A stretch of 47,473 nucleotides of DNA from Candidatus Aenigmatarchaeota archaeon (GTDB lineage: Archaea; Aenigmatarchaeota; Aenigmatarchaeia; CG10238-14; SCSR01): contig JACPJS010000004.1 in assembly GCA_016187405.1 (NCBI GenBank), positions 1 through 47,473 on the forward strand. Reading direction: 5' to 3'. The first letter of the stretch is position 1. The number at the start of each line of letters is the position of its first letter. Shown piece by piece: positions 40,090-47,473 of this stretch. The translations under genes were made by a program, and so were the position numbers. The notes beneath the pieces are model-generated. The model made no database searches, was not told the DNA's origin, and saw only the letters and a program-made list of their open reading frames with translations.

Positions 40090-42387
40090 TCAACGTCTTC
40101 TAAAGTTTTGTTTGGATATAGGATTATAAAATAAAAACACAGTTGCGATAAGAACGATCTGCAGAAATCCTTCAATTCCATATTCAGGCAGGTTGTAGGT
40201 TCCTGATCTTACAGGTATTGTAAATGTTTTCGGTGCGCATGTCGGGCAGTCCAACGAAGTAATAGTAAGTGAAATTGTATTGTCAACATCAACCAATGGC
40301 GTGACGGATATTATTACTGGGAATATTGCACGAGAGTTTACAGAATCTGTTGTTATGCTTGTTGAGGAAACGCTGACAAATTCAGGCGACGCGCTCGAAA
40401 TGCCAACATTGTATCTGTCGCTGAAAAGCCCATTGTTGATTATGTTCAATTCCAAAATGAATGGCTGTCCGACCGGCGTTGTTATTGTTCCTCCAGGAGC
40501 ATTTATATCAAAATCGTATGCATTGAAGTCGTGATTCACAACTGCTGTATACTGTCCTTTTCCTTGCTCAGGATCGTAAAACAAGCATTTTATTTTGTTA
40601 CCGTTCTGAGTGAAATCGTAAGCCGGATTCGTAACCGTGCAGCTTCCTTTTTTTAACGATTCAGTTCCTTGTTCGAACGGATACGGCGTACATGCTTTTC
40701 CTATTGCAGCACAGTCTTGAATCGTTGGATCACAGTTGAGCCCACATTCAACATTCATTTTATTCTCTGGAGCTGCTGTATAGTACGCGTTCCACCTCGC
40801 AGTAAATAGTTGATTGTTTCCAAAGTAATCAAATTCTGCAACGACAGGTGCTGATGGTGGCACTACAGAAAATCCAGGGTCCACCGACGTTCCGCTTGAC
40901 GATTTGATGTTGAAAGTAAGACTGCATGCTCCTCCGTTTGATTTGATATGGACTTTGAAAACATCCTGTACATTCTGCGGAGAACCTAAGCTAGTAGCAA
41001 ACGAGGATACCTTCCCTCCTGCTGTGTATGCGATTGTTCCAACTGGAAAGATTCCCGTGCTCGGATCACATTTGCCATAAGTGACGACATCAGTCAATAG
41101 ATATGTTGCAGGACATGTAACAGTAGACTCTTCTTTAGCTTTGATTATCCACGTATACTCACCGCTTTTTTTGTAAACCGCTGTCTTTGTAGGCAGATCG
41201 AAATTATCAGCTGCATTACCAGTCGGTTGAAGTGAAAATGATTGAACGCATGGAATTGGTTTACATGAGTATCCGGTTACACAGTTCTTCGAGTCAATGT
41301 TTGTTTTCAATTCTGTTCCGAACTGGCATTGAGGTTGCGTAGGTGGTGTAGGACAAGCACATGTATAACTCGTAGTACAACCGTTCGAATTTTTAATGGG
41401 TGTTGGATATCCTGTGCCGCATGTTGGTGCTGCCGGAGGAGCTGGGCAGCATGGTATCGATGGGACGCATGATCCACATGAACCGCTAGTGCATGTTTTC
41501 GTACATTGTCTGATTTGGCCATCAGGACATGTTATCGTGCCTGATCCGCATTGGTTCCCCGATATTGATTGGGCGTTTATGCACCCACGTGCATCATGAT
41601 AATCTGTCCCTGTGGGCGCGCATGCGTTTCCTGTAGGGCATGATGTTGGAGCATAACATAATGGTAGGTTTGGTCCAGGAGTGGGTACAGTTGTAACACA
41701 CGTGCTGTAGTCGACAATACAATTACTATTACATGATGGAGTTCCCGTTTTTCCCACAGATCCGCATGTATTGCCATTCAAATTGTTGCTGTCACATTGT
41801 TCACCAGGGTCTATTTGGCCGTTACCACATAATGAAGCTGGTGTTCTACCCTGGCATTGATAACTTGGTGAGCATTGATTGAAATTATTACAAACAGTTG
41901 TTTGACTACCATCTATACATGTTCCCGTTCCAGGTCCTCCAGAGCTTCCGCATGTTCCAAAACTGCCATCAGAAAAGCAGCATGTTTTATACCATTCACC
42001 TGTCGTACATTGGTCACTTCCGGTTGCGGGGCAAACACCTGGCTGAATTACATTACCCCCACCACATCTATCAAGGGCAGAGCATGATTTAATGTTCCAA
42101 TCACATGTTGCAGAACATCCTAATTCATCGAAATCCAATACAATGCCTATATAGGTATAACATGTCCACGTATTGTAATCAACGCTATTTTGAGGCTTTT
42201 CTCGGCATTGTGCTATAGCACCTACACATGATTCATCGATATTAGGTGCTTCATCCCCACGAACAACATAATTTACCGATTGGCCTGGATTATAGTTTCC
42301 GGGAACAGTAAACGATGTTGTAGTAGCTATCGAATTTTCAACAAATACGAACAAAATGAGTAAGGTTATTAATAATATATATCGCAT
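40090..42387 (-). CDS. Large Cys-rich secreted protein with LPEYGIEGFL anchor
   Basis: This 765-aa protein has a signal peptide (residues 1-21). Residues about 50-380 are very rich in Cys, Pro, Gly and Thr (many C-x3-6-C pairs, such as CGNGQIDPGEQC), probably a string of small disulfide modules. GNGQIDPGEQCDSNN resembles the myxococcal-type disulfide repeat. Beta-sandwich domains follow, ending in a CARDB-like domain and LPEYGIEGFL plus membrane helix and FRRR tail. It should be covalently or helix-anchored outside the cell: a surface adhesin or stalk-like protein by inference. Confidence 0.72.
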   Translation of the reverse strand: MRYILLITLLILFVFVENSIATTTSFTVPGNYNPGQSVNYVVRGDEAPNIDESCVGAIAQCREKPQNSVDYNTWTCYTYIGIVLDFDELGCSATCDWNIKSCSALDRCGGGNVIQPGVCPATGSDQCTTGEWYKTCCFSDGSFGTCGSSGGPGTGTCIDGSQTTVCNNFNQCSPSYQCQGRTPASLCGNGQIDPGEQCDSNNLNGNTCGSVGKTGTPSCNSNCIVDYSTCVTTVPTPGPNLPLCYAPTSCPTGNACAPTGTDYHDARGCINAQSISGNQCGSGTITCPDGQIRQCTKTCTSGSCGSCVPSIPCCPAPPAAPTCGTGYPTPIKNSNGCTTSYTCACPTPPTQPQCQFGTELKTNIDSKNCVTGYSCKPIPCVQSFSLQPTGNAADNFDLPTKTAVYKKSGEYTWIIKAKEESTVTCPATYLLTDVVTYGKCDPSTGIFPVGTIAYTAGGKVSSFATSLGSPQNVQDVFKVHIKSNGGACSLTFNIKSSSGTSVDPGFSVVPPSAPVVAEFDYFGNNQLFTARWNAYYTAAPENKMNVECGLNCDPTIQDCAAIGKACTPYPFEQGTESLKKGSCTVTNPAYDFTQNGNKIKCLFYDPEQGKGQYTAVVNHDFNAYDFDINAPGGTITTPVGQPFILELNIINNGLFSDRYNVGISSASPEFVSVSSTSITTDSVNSRAIFPVIISVTPLVDVDNTISLTITSLDCPTCAPKTFTIPVRSGTYNLPEYGIEGFLQIVLIATVFLFYNPISKQNFRRR

Positions 42388-42421
42388 GTATAATTATTTG
42401 TATTTTTAGTTAAATAATTCT

Positions 42422-43132
42422 TTATCTGAAATCTTCTACAAAAACATCTTTATAGGGTGTTTCAATATACGATTTTATTTCTTGAAAACCTCTGACTTTA
42501 TCAGGAAAATACTTTAATCTAACTGCCACATTAGAATCTCCACTTAATGTATCAATATGTTCACCGGCTATAGCCACTTTTTGACCTCTCTTAATTTCTA
42601 CCGGTCCTTGAGGCACTAAAATACTGCCTTTGCTCACTAGATAAGAAATAGCATATCCAGAATTATCAAATATTGTCAGTTCATCTGCTGTAGCACCAGA
42701 CCCGTATGATACATAATAACCATTTTCTCCAGAATAAATAATGTTTGATCCTCTAGAAAGAGTAATCTCAACTATGTTATACCCAGCTTGCAATTTACGG
42801 TTCGTCAAATTGCAGTTGACACAGGGTGAACTCAAATAAAAGCTTCCAAATCTCGATTGATATGGCGTTGGACTTGGAGATTGCGAAGCAACGACAGGTG
42901 CAGTTACTTGAATTGTTGGTGTAGGTATGGGAATGGGTGTTGGTGTAACAATCAAAGGTGTCGTTTGAATCGTCGGTGACACACTAGGAGCAACTGTTTG
43001 TGTTGCCACAGCATTTGTCTGAACTGGCTGTGTTGGTGTAGCACTATTGTTTCTATTACTAGCTATCCCAAAATAAAGTCCAAGAGTCAAGAGTGCAGAT
43101 GCCCCAACACCCACAATAGTACGTCTTCTCAT
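42422..43132 (-). CDS. Surface protein with Pro/Thr linker and M23-like domain
   Basis: This 236-aa protein has a basic start (MRRRTIVGVGAS) and a hydrophobic signal/anchor, then a Pro/Thr-rich linker (about residues 30-92). The beta-rich domain that follows (ENGYYVSYGSG...LVPQGPVEIKRGQKVAIAGEH) resembles the non-catalytic scaffold of M23/LytM peptidases (xxVxxGQxVxxGE), but the His/Asp zinc ligands are missing. It may be a binding rather than an enzymatic protein. The linker is similar in style to those at 27314-28591 and 46608-46943. Confidence 0.6.
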   Translation of the reverse strand: MRRRTIVGVGASALLTLGLYFGIASNRNNSATPTQPVQTNAVATQTVAPSVSPTIQTTPLIVTPTPIPIPTPTIQVTAPVVASQSPSPTPYQSRFGSFYLSSPCVNCNLTNRKLQAGYNIVEITLSRGSNIIYSGENGYYVSYGSGATADELTIFDNSGYAISYLVSKGSILVPQGPVEIKRGQKVAIAGEHIDTLSGDSNVAVRLKYFPDKVRGFQEIKSYIETPYKDVFVEDFR

Positions 43133-43178
43133 TTACCACACCTAAGTAACAAATATCTTAACTTACATATAAGCTTTT

Positions 43179-43796
43179 CTATACTGCAAAGTAGCTTGGC
43201 TTGTCGTTTGCCCAGTAATATGTATAACCAGAATGCTTTTCGAGATACAGTTGAACCGGAAACGGCGATGTAGACACGTTATCGAAAGCGCCGGCTACCT
43301 CCAATCTGAGCATTGCGTCAGTTCCATTTATAGAAAAAGGAATTTTCACTATTGCTACATTTTGGCCGCGATTAATTGAGTCATCCACCTTAACCAGCAG
43401 ATTGGAAGTATTGGCTACGACATAAACGGCGTAAATGTTGGCAGTGGGATGTTTAATGTAGATGTAAGTAATGTTATAATTCATCGAATTGTAGATATTC
43501 GTTACACGTCCAGGCGCTACCGCAGTCAGCATAGTGTTACTAGGTAAGTTAAAATCGACGTAAACGAAATTATTTGCAATCGGTGTCTCTTTTACGCTAT
43601 AGTTAATGCCATTTTCAAATGGAAGTGTAAATCCCTTGAACTCCTTAGCATCACCGTCCACACCGCCGAAATACTTGATTTCCAAGATGTTTTTTTCCGA
43701 TTCTGCTATCTTCTGGTTGCTGAGGATTAGATATGAAATCCATATTGCTACGGAAACCAAAAGCAAGATGATCAGAAACTGAACTTGACCTTTCAT
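43179..43796 (-). CDS. Membrane-anchored protein with degenerate M23-like fold
   Basis: This 205-aa protein has a KGQ-type pilin-like leader and one helix (MKGQVQFLIILLLVSVAIWI), followed by a beta domain. Within it, MLTAVAPGRVTNIY...YIYIKHPTANIYAVYVV...VKVDDSINRGQNVAIVKI follows the M23/LytM strand order (AxxxGxVxxxxxxx...VxxGQxVxxx), without the catalytic HxH or HxxxD. It probably is a structural or glycan-binding surface protein. It starts 4 bases after the end of the next gene upstream, so they are co-transcribed. Confidence 0.6.
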   Translation of the reverse strand: MKGQVQFLIILLLVSVAIWISYLILSNQKIAESEKNILEIKYFGGVDGDAKEFKGFTLPFENGINYSVKETPIANNFVYVDFNLPSNTMLTAVAPGRVTNIYNSMNYNITYIYIKHPTANIYAVYVVANTSNLLVKVDDSINRGQNVAIVKIPFSINGTDAMLRLEVAGAFDNVSTSPFPVQLYLEKHSGYTYYWANDKPSYFAV

Positions 43797-43800
43797 CCTA

Positions 43801-44754
43801 TCACGGTGCTTTGCAGCAAGATGCTACACATGTAGTTCCCACTTGGACAAGTCTTCCATTGTCACATCGCCACGTTATTGACTGGCCAGTTCCAGGCTGG
43901 TTTTCACACCCAGACAGCGTGCCTAGACATGTGGTTTTAGTGCCCGCTCCCGATTGAAGCGTCGTAGTGCCATCGGTAGCCACACTCGGCAATGTGCACG
44001 TTGGCAGTGGAACAAAGAAGCATGTATGGTCGTTCCAATTCCATTGATAATATCCACCGGATACAGTCTGCGCTTCACAAGATTGAGCGCTTTGTGATTC
44101 CGAATTGGATCTGCATTGATTCAAGAACGATTTATATGATGTTCCAGAGCAACATTGCTGTGTGCCACTGGGTGTTTGGCCATTACCAGCGCATGTGGGG
44201 CATGCCGGACATGTACTCGAAATAGTATGCTGGCAGTTATCTTGGCATCCTACAATCTGTCCGCAAGTTGATGCTGTGCATTGTGAATTGCAGCTCGTTA
44301 TCGTAGGAGTGCATTGAAAAGTAGGGCATGGGGCGCATGTTCCGGGCTTGTTACGATTACCACAATTATCAACGCATGTAGTTGGTTGTCCGCACGTCAC
44401 AGCAGTGCATACAGGCTCGCAAGATACGGCTACACTAGGAACACAACCTCCTCCGCCAGACGATGCTGGTTGTTGCACAGGCTGTTGAACTGGGGGTCGC
44501 TGTTGTGGCTCTTGCGTCGGGGCATTAGTCGGGTTCTCTCTGGTCCCCGGTCTTTCTGCAACATGTGTAAAGCCGGATGTTACAAGCTCTTTTTGTGCAA
44601 GATTCTGATTGATGGTGTCCGCAGATGCACCAAATCGTATCATTTCCCTTATCATCATGTCGAATAATTCATTAGCAGTCAGCAGCGCATATGCAGGGAC
44701 AATCAACAATCCTACAACGACGATGGCGATTAACAGTGCAAATTTGCTACCCAT
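43801..44754 (-). CDS. Cys-rich secreted protein with YQWNW module
   Basis: This 317-aa protein has a signal or anchor helix (residues 5-25), a Pro/Gln-rich linker (about 68-97), then a domain with about 35 Cys in repeating C-x3-C / CxxC units. Near residues 230-250 it has YYQWNWNDHTCFFVP flanked by Cys, nearly the same as in the HExxH metallopeptidase at 9228. Multiple disulfides imply an extracellular structural or adhesive role. It is in operon with the 205-aa protein. Confidence 0.68.
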   Translation of the reverse strand: MGSKFALLIAIVVVGLLIVPAYALLTANELFDMMIREMIRFGASADTINQNLAQKELVTSGFTHVAERPGTRENPTNAPTQEPQQRPPVQQPVQQPASSGGGGCVPSVAVSCEPVCTAVTCGQPTTCVDNCGNRNKPGTCAPCPTFQCTPTITSCNSQCTASTCGQIVGCQDNCQHTISSTCPACPTCAGNGQTPSGTQQCCSGTSYKSFLNQCRSNSESQSAQSCEAQTVSGGYYQWNWNDHTCFFVPLPTCTLPSVATDGTTTLQSGAGTKTTCLGTLSGCENQPGTGQSITWRCDNGRLVQVGTTCVASCCKAP

Positions 44755-44790
44755 AAACTAAATTACCTCGCGATTGTAATAAACTCATAC

Positions 44791-45318
44791 TCAACACTGC
44801 TTGCTGTCTTTCGGTTCCTTGCATATTGTAAAACGTGTATAGTTTGAAATTACAACAGACCAGTAAGTCTTGCTGGAGATGTCATTATCGCTTCTTTGGC
44901 AAGTCAGATACCCACCTATGCTGTCCAGATACGCGCATTTCCAGTCTGTATTGTGCACATCCGCAGTAGTGAAGTAAACATCCAACAGTGCAAAACTCTC
45001 ATTGACGGAATTCGTCGGAGTTAGTACGAAAATTTGGTAAACTGGCTGTGTGCCGGGATTTGACAGATATGCACCGAAACGTGTTTGGTTAACCATACGG
45101 CTGTCGTTAACATCCCACTGTGCAAAATATAACGATGAATTAACTTTAGTCACGGTCATGTTTTGTGTGAACTCACTATTCAGATTCATTGATATGAAAT
45201 TCGCCAATTTCTCTTCTGGGGCTAGTTGATTGGACAAGAAATCATTTACAAGCAAATATGCAATCGCTACAGTTGCGATGAAAAGTACGATATAGGCGAA
45301 ATAGTTGGGCAATTCCAT
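44791..45318 (-). CDS. Pilin-like secreted protein
   Basis: This 175-aa protein (ATG 45318; the frame is open further but the upstream part is basic and unlike a signal) begins MELPNYFAYIVLFIATVAIAYLL, a single N-terminal helix, followed by a globular domain with several N-glycosylation sequons and Cys pairs (WKCAYL, LTCQR, FTICKEP). The overall design is like the other single-helix proteins in this cluster. Its exact family is not known. Confidence 0.6.
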   Translation of the reverse strand: MELPNYFAYIVLFIATVAIAYLLVNDFLSNQLAPEEKLANFISMNLNSEFTQNMTVTKVNSSLYFAQWDVNDSRMVNQTRFGAYLSNPGTQPVYQIFVLTPTNSVNESFALLDVYFTTADVHNTDWKCAYLDSIGGYLTCQRSDNDISSKTYWSVVISNYTRFTICKEPKDSKQC

Positions 45319-45386
45319 ATTGAATTTAATTTGTTTTTTGGGGAATATATAGATTTTAGAGACTCTTTTCAAGTGAGACAACTCTT

Positions 45387-45533
45387 TTATTTCAGCATTA
45401 TAAAAATAACTATCGGATATTGGTATCGTAATAATTTGCGATACATCTCCTTTTTAGAAACAGCAACAACCACGATTATGAATCCTAAAGATACACCAAT
45501 GCAGAACCCAATTCCATATAGGATATTGAGCAT
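45387..45533 (-). CDS. 48-aa membrane micro-protein containing an rfcL-like segment
   Basis: This 48-aa ORF was found by reading the gap between the two flanking genes. It has one hydrophobic helix (LYGIGFCIGVSLGFIIVVVAV), followed by SKKEMYRKLLRYQYP. That last part is nearly the same as SKNEMYRKFSRYQYP in the clamp-loader large subunit encoded 1.6 kb upstream, and the DNA matches at 43 of 56 positions by hand count. It appears to be a duplicated rfcL scrap joined to a membrane helix. Start ATG 45533, stop TAA 45387-45389. Confidence 0.5.
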   Translation of the reverse strand: MLNILYGIGFCIGVSLGFIIVVVAVSKKEMYRKLLRYQYPIVIFIMLK

Positions 45534-45549
45534 TTATTAATTATAGATT

Positions 45550-46611
45550 TTATTGCTGTTGCGCTCTCCAGCTCAGATTACCGTAAAATGAAGTTGGTTT
45601 TATCAATGCATTTGATGATGAATAAATATTTTTGAGCGAGTCAAAACCTGCAGTAAACTTTGCATAATCTTCTTCTGCCGATTTGACTTTAATGTCAACC
45701 CATGATGAAGGATCGTGTATCGTGGATATTAGTGATCTCAAATTGTCATAATTGCTCGATAATCTATCAGCATTGTTGATGTATACACCACGTTCATCTT
45801 TAGATAAAGAATCAAACCTAGTGACAGGATAGACAGTTTCAACAGGTTTTGTTATTCCGAACGAGTCTGACCCCAAATCTGTTGCGGGTGAAACCCTGAA
45901 ACTTATAGCAATTGGTATTGCATCTGGAAACGTTGAAGGTATTTTAGTCAAACTATCCTTGTCGATTCTCCACAATCCCCTTTCAGGATTGACAGTACTC
46001 AATTGTATTGTATAATGCAAAACAGCAACAGCTTCTTCTTTCCCCTGTGGCGACACCTGATATAAACGTACAGAATCTATGTTAGAGACTTTACTTCCGC
46101 TTAATTTGTATAAAAGTTGCAAGAGACTCGATCCAGTATTTATCAAATCACTTCTTCTGACGCCACTGTAAACTACCAAGTCACCATTGTAAACCGGCAC
46201 ACCATTTATGACTTCTATGTAACTTTGAGAGAACGTTCCATTGAGTTTATTGTCAAATACCCAACCATAGAATCGATTGTCTCTGCCACCTATTGTTTTA
46301 TCATCGGAACTAGCCAAGTTATATCTGACAATGCTTTGCTCTACAGATAATGGATCTATAGTTCCAGTTTTTAATACATTGATTGGTTCTGGTATGTTCG
46401 CACTGAAATTCAACGAGTTAGGTCCTGAACCGATACGATAAGTACAATTTGGAGACGATGCTGTTGTCTTACAATTTTTATCTGTGATCGTAAACGTTTC
46501 ACCAGGTTTAAACTGTCCTGAAATTACTGATATTCCGGATGCATCCCCTCCCGATAATTTAGCAATCTCAAGTGAGCCACAATTAACAGTATTGTTATCT
46601 TGCGGTTTCAC
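45550..46611 (-). CDS. Extracellular domain of a probable frameshifted lipoprotein
   Basis: This 353-aa beta-rich protein without its own signal peptide starts at GTG 46611, overlapping the stop of the lipobox ORF (GTGA). The frame is open further upstream and reads KFIRIPISFETGKCTVKPQ, which flows well into the protein, suggesting that this is the body of a single lipoprotein and that a one-base shift separates it from its lipobox and linker. The C-terminal half is helical (IKVKSAEEDYAKFTAGFDSL). No family is recognised. Confidence 0.55.
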   Translation of the reverse strand: MKPQDNNTVNCGSLEIAKLSGGDASGISVISGQFKPGETFTITDKNCKTTASSPNCTYRIGSGPNSLNFSANIPEPINVLKTGTIDPLSVEQSIVRYNLASSDDKTIGGRDNRFYGWVFDNKLNGTFSQSYIEVINGVPVYNGDLVVYSGVRRSDLINTGSSLLQLLYKLSGSKVSNIDSVRLYQVSPQGKEEAVAVLHYTIQLSTVNPERGLWRIDKDSLTKIPSTFPDAIPIAISFRVSPATDLGSDSFGITKPVETVYPVTRFDSLSKDERGVYINNADRLSSNYDNLRSLISTIHDPSSWVDIKVKSAEEDYAKFTAGFDSLKNIYSSSNALIKPTSFYGNLSWRAQQQ

Positions 46612-46943
46612 AGTACATTTTCCAGTTTCAAATGATATGGGGATACGGATGAATTTCTTACTCTGATACCAAGACTAAAATGACTTGTCAGCCCATAATC
46701 AACTAGACTAAATGTGAGATTTGCTGTAGGTGAAGGTATTGGCGATTGAGTGCGTGGTGCGATAATTAATGGTGTTGATGTAGGAGTAGGAGCAACAGTA
46801 CGTATTGGTGTAGGTGCAACTGTCGGTGCATTTGTTCTCACTGGAGTGTTTTGTGGTGAGGGAATTGACTGTGTAGGTGAGCATGCTACAGCACTTATTA
46901 ATACAATTTTTCCAACATCGAAAAGTCTGTCAACCAGTTTCAT
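46608..46943 (-). CDS. Lipobox and Pro/Thr linker (N-terminal part of lipoprotein)
   Basis: This 111-aa ORF has a signal peptide with lipobox (ISAVAC, Cys21), then a Pro/Thr/Ser linker with repeated APTP and a RTQSP unit nearly identical to the one in the lipase at 27314-28591. Its C-terminal 30 residues (FSLVDYGLTSHFSLGIRV) look like the first strands of a beta domain that is then cut short. The 353-aa ORF follows in a different frame. It is either a frameshifted gene or two coupled genes. Confidence 0.55.
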   Translation of the reverse strand: MKLVDRLFDVGKIVLISAVACSPTQSIPSPQNTPVRTNAPTVAPTPIRTVAPTPTSTPLIIAPRTQSPIPSPTANLTFSLVDYGLTSHFSLGIRVRNSSVSPYHLKLENVL

Positions 46944-46979
46944 AATCCAATTAAGACAATAAACTTTTTAAGGTTTATT

Positions 46980-47473
46980 TTATGCCGAGAATTTTATATA
47001 CGGCAGAAATTCCTTTCGAATTTTTCTAGTCGAACAGTGCAACTCTTTCGATAGTTCCAATAGTTTTTCTTTCTCTTCCTTCCTCTCAAACTTGCTTCCA
47101 CCAAGCACGATCATATTGTTCGGATATTGATATCTAGAAAATTTTCTGTACATCTCATTTTTGGATACAGCAACCCCGCCAGTCATCAAATCTATCATGT
47201 ATGCAAGGAACTTCCAGTTCTGTCTCGACCTTATCCTCTGTCTGAACATATCAGCCTTGCTCAATACATCATACGCGCGTGCAATCTCCTCTGGTTTCTC
47301 ATATTCATTCGGAATGTTGTTTTCAATCCACCAGAATATTTCCTCAGGATCCTTGTCAACGTTGTTTATCGCAAGTTTGGCTGCAAGCGCAGTTTTGGTT
47401 TTGAATATCATCATCAATGCATTGAAAATACTCTGCTCCTTCTCACGAGACGTTACAGAATCCAAGTCATTTT
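46980..47473 (-). CDS. rfcL: Replication factor C large subunit (C-terminal part, cut by window end)
   Basis: The frame runs past the window end; at least 164 codons are visible. WWIENNIPNEYEKPEEIARAYDVLSKADMFRQRI, then a RQNWKFLAYMIDLMTGGVAVSK helix and the ending LHCSTRKIRKEFLPYIK match the C-terminal collar domain of archaeal RfcL, the clamp-loader subunit that places PCNA on DNA. No C-terminal PIP box is seen (ends YIKFSA). It is a strong archaeal marker, and the source of the repeat in the 48-aa ORF downstream. Confidence 0.88.
   Translation of the reverse strand, partial: NDLDSVTSREKEQSIFNALMMIFKTKTALAAKLAINNVDKDPEEIFWWIENNIPNEYEKPEEIARAYDVLSKADMFRQRIRSRQNWKFLAYMIDLMTGGVAVSKNEMYRKFSRYQYPNNMIVLGGSKFERKEEKEKLLELSKELHCSTRKIRKEFLPYIKFSA

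Noticed and set aside
42422-43796. Active M23 cell-wall peptidases
   Set aside because: The strand order fits M23/LytM, but the zinc-binding His and Asp residues are not present in either protein.
45226-45540. Plus-strand 104-codon ORF in the surface cluster
   Set aside because: It is antisense to the pilin-like gene and the 48-aa micro-protein, whose frames look like real proteins.

Overview
The window is archaeal. It carries a TATA-binding protein, MCM helicase, an RPA-like OB-fold protein, the end of the clamp-loader large subunit, archaeal-type AspRS with GatCAB, RNase HII, Dph2, an Nre DNA-repair protein, DUF424, Sec61-beta and an archaeal RNase P RNA. Two of three tRNA genes have bulge-helix-bulge type introns. 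Promoters are AT-rich TATA boxes about 25 bases before starts that are often leaderless. Compact spacing, many small hypothetical proteins and a non-canonical tRNA intron position fit a DPANN-like or other deep archaeal lineage, but I cannot place it from sequence alone.

Layout. 0-3.2 kb: HAD hydrolase, Sec61-beta (54 aa, easily missed), MFS exporter, GNAT acetyltransferase, two small membrane proteins. 3.2-10.1 kb: M16-type peptidase, a membrane-anchored winged-helix regulator with a palindrome over its start codon, secreted DUF5667/PepSY-like proteins, RNase P RNA, a lipoprotein and a secreted HExxH metallopeptidase. 10.1-14.6 kb: tRNA-Val, a FAM173-like methyltransferase, tRNA-Ser(GCU) with an intron in the anticodon stem, a PRC-barrel protein, FtsZ with an altered GTP-binding signature and a tiny acidic ORF behind it, and MgtC.

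14.6-18.8 kb holds the most unusual block. A family-B DNA polymerase homologue is split in two at motif A, where its catalytic Asp has become Gly, but its 3'-5' exonuclease motifs remain. It is transcribed divergently, from one shared near-symmetric TATA element, with an unknown protein and a Cas4/RecB-like PD-(D/E)XK nuclease that has an N-terminal four-cysteine cluster. I propose this as an uncharacterised DNA-processing module.

18.8-39.1 kb is mostly housekeeping. gatC and gatA (interrupted by an SDR and a flavin-binding protein), gatB, a tRNA-Asn(GUU) with a 13-nt intron and an AspRS with a non-discriminating-type residue together suggest Asn-tRNA is made by transamidation. Also here are Nre, METTL5-like and Dph2 RNA/protein-modification enzymes, a lipoprotein lipase, RNase HII, a PD-(D/E)XK nuclease, TBP, MCM, an RPA-like protein, an aIF2-beta gene broken by a Nudix gene, and DUF424.

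39.1-47 kb is a cell-surface cluster, mostly on the minus strand: pilin-like single-helix proteins, two Cys-rich or beta-rich proteins sharing an LPEYGIEGFL C-terminal anchor, degenerate M23-like proteins, Pro/Thr-linker lipoproteins (one apparently frameshifted) and a 48-aa membrane protein containing a duplicated scrap of the adjacent rfcL gene. The window ends inside rfcL.
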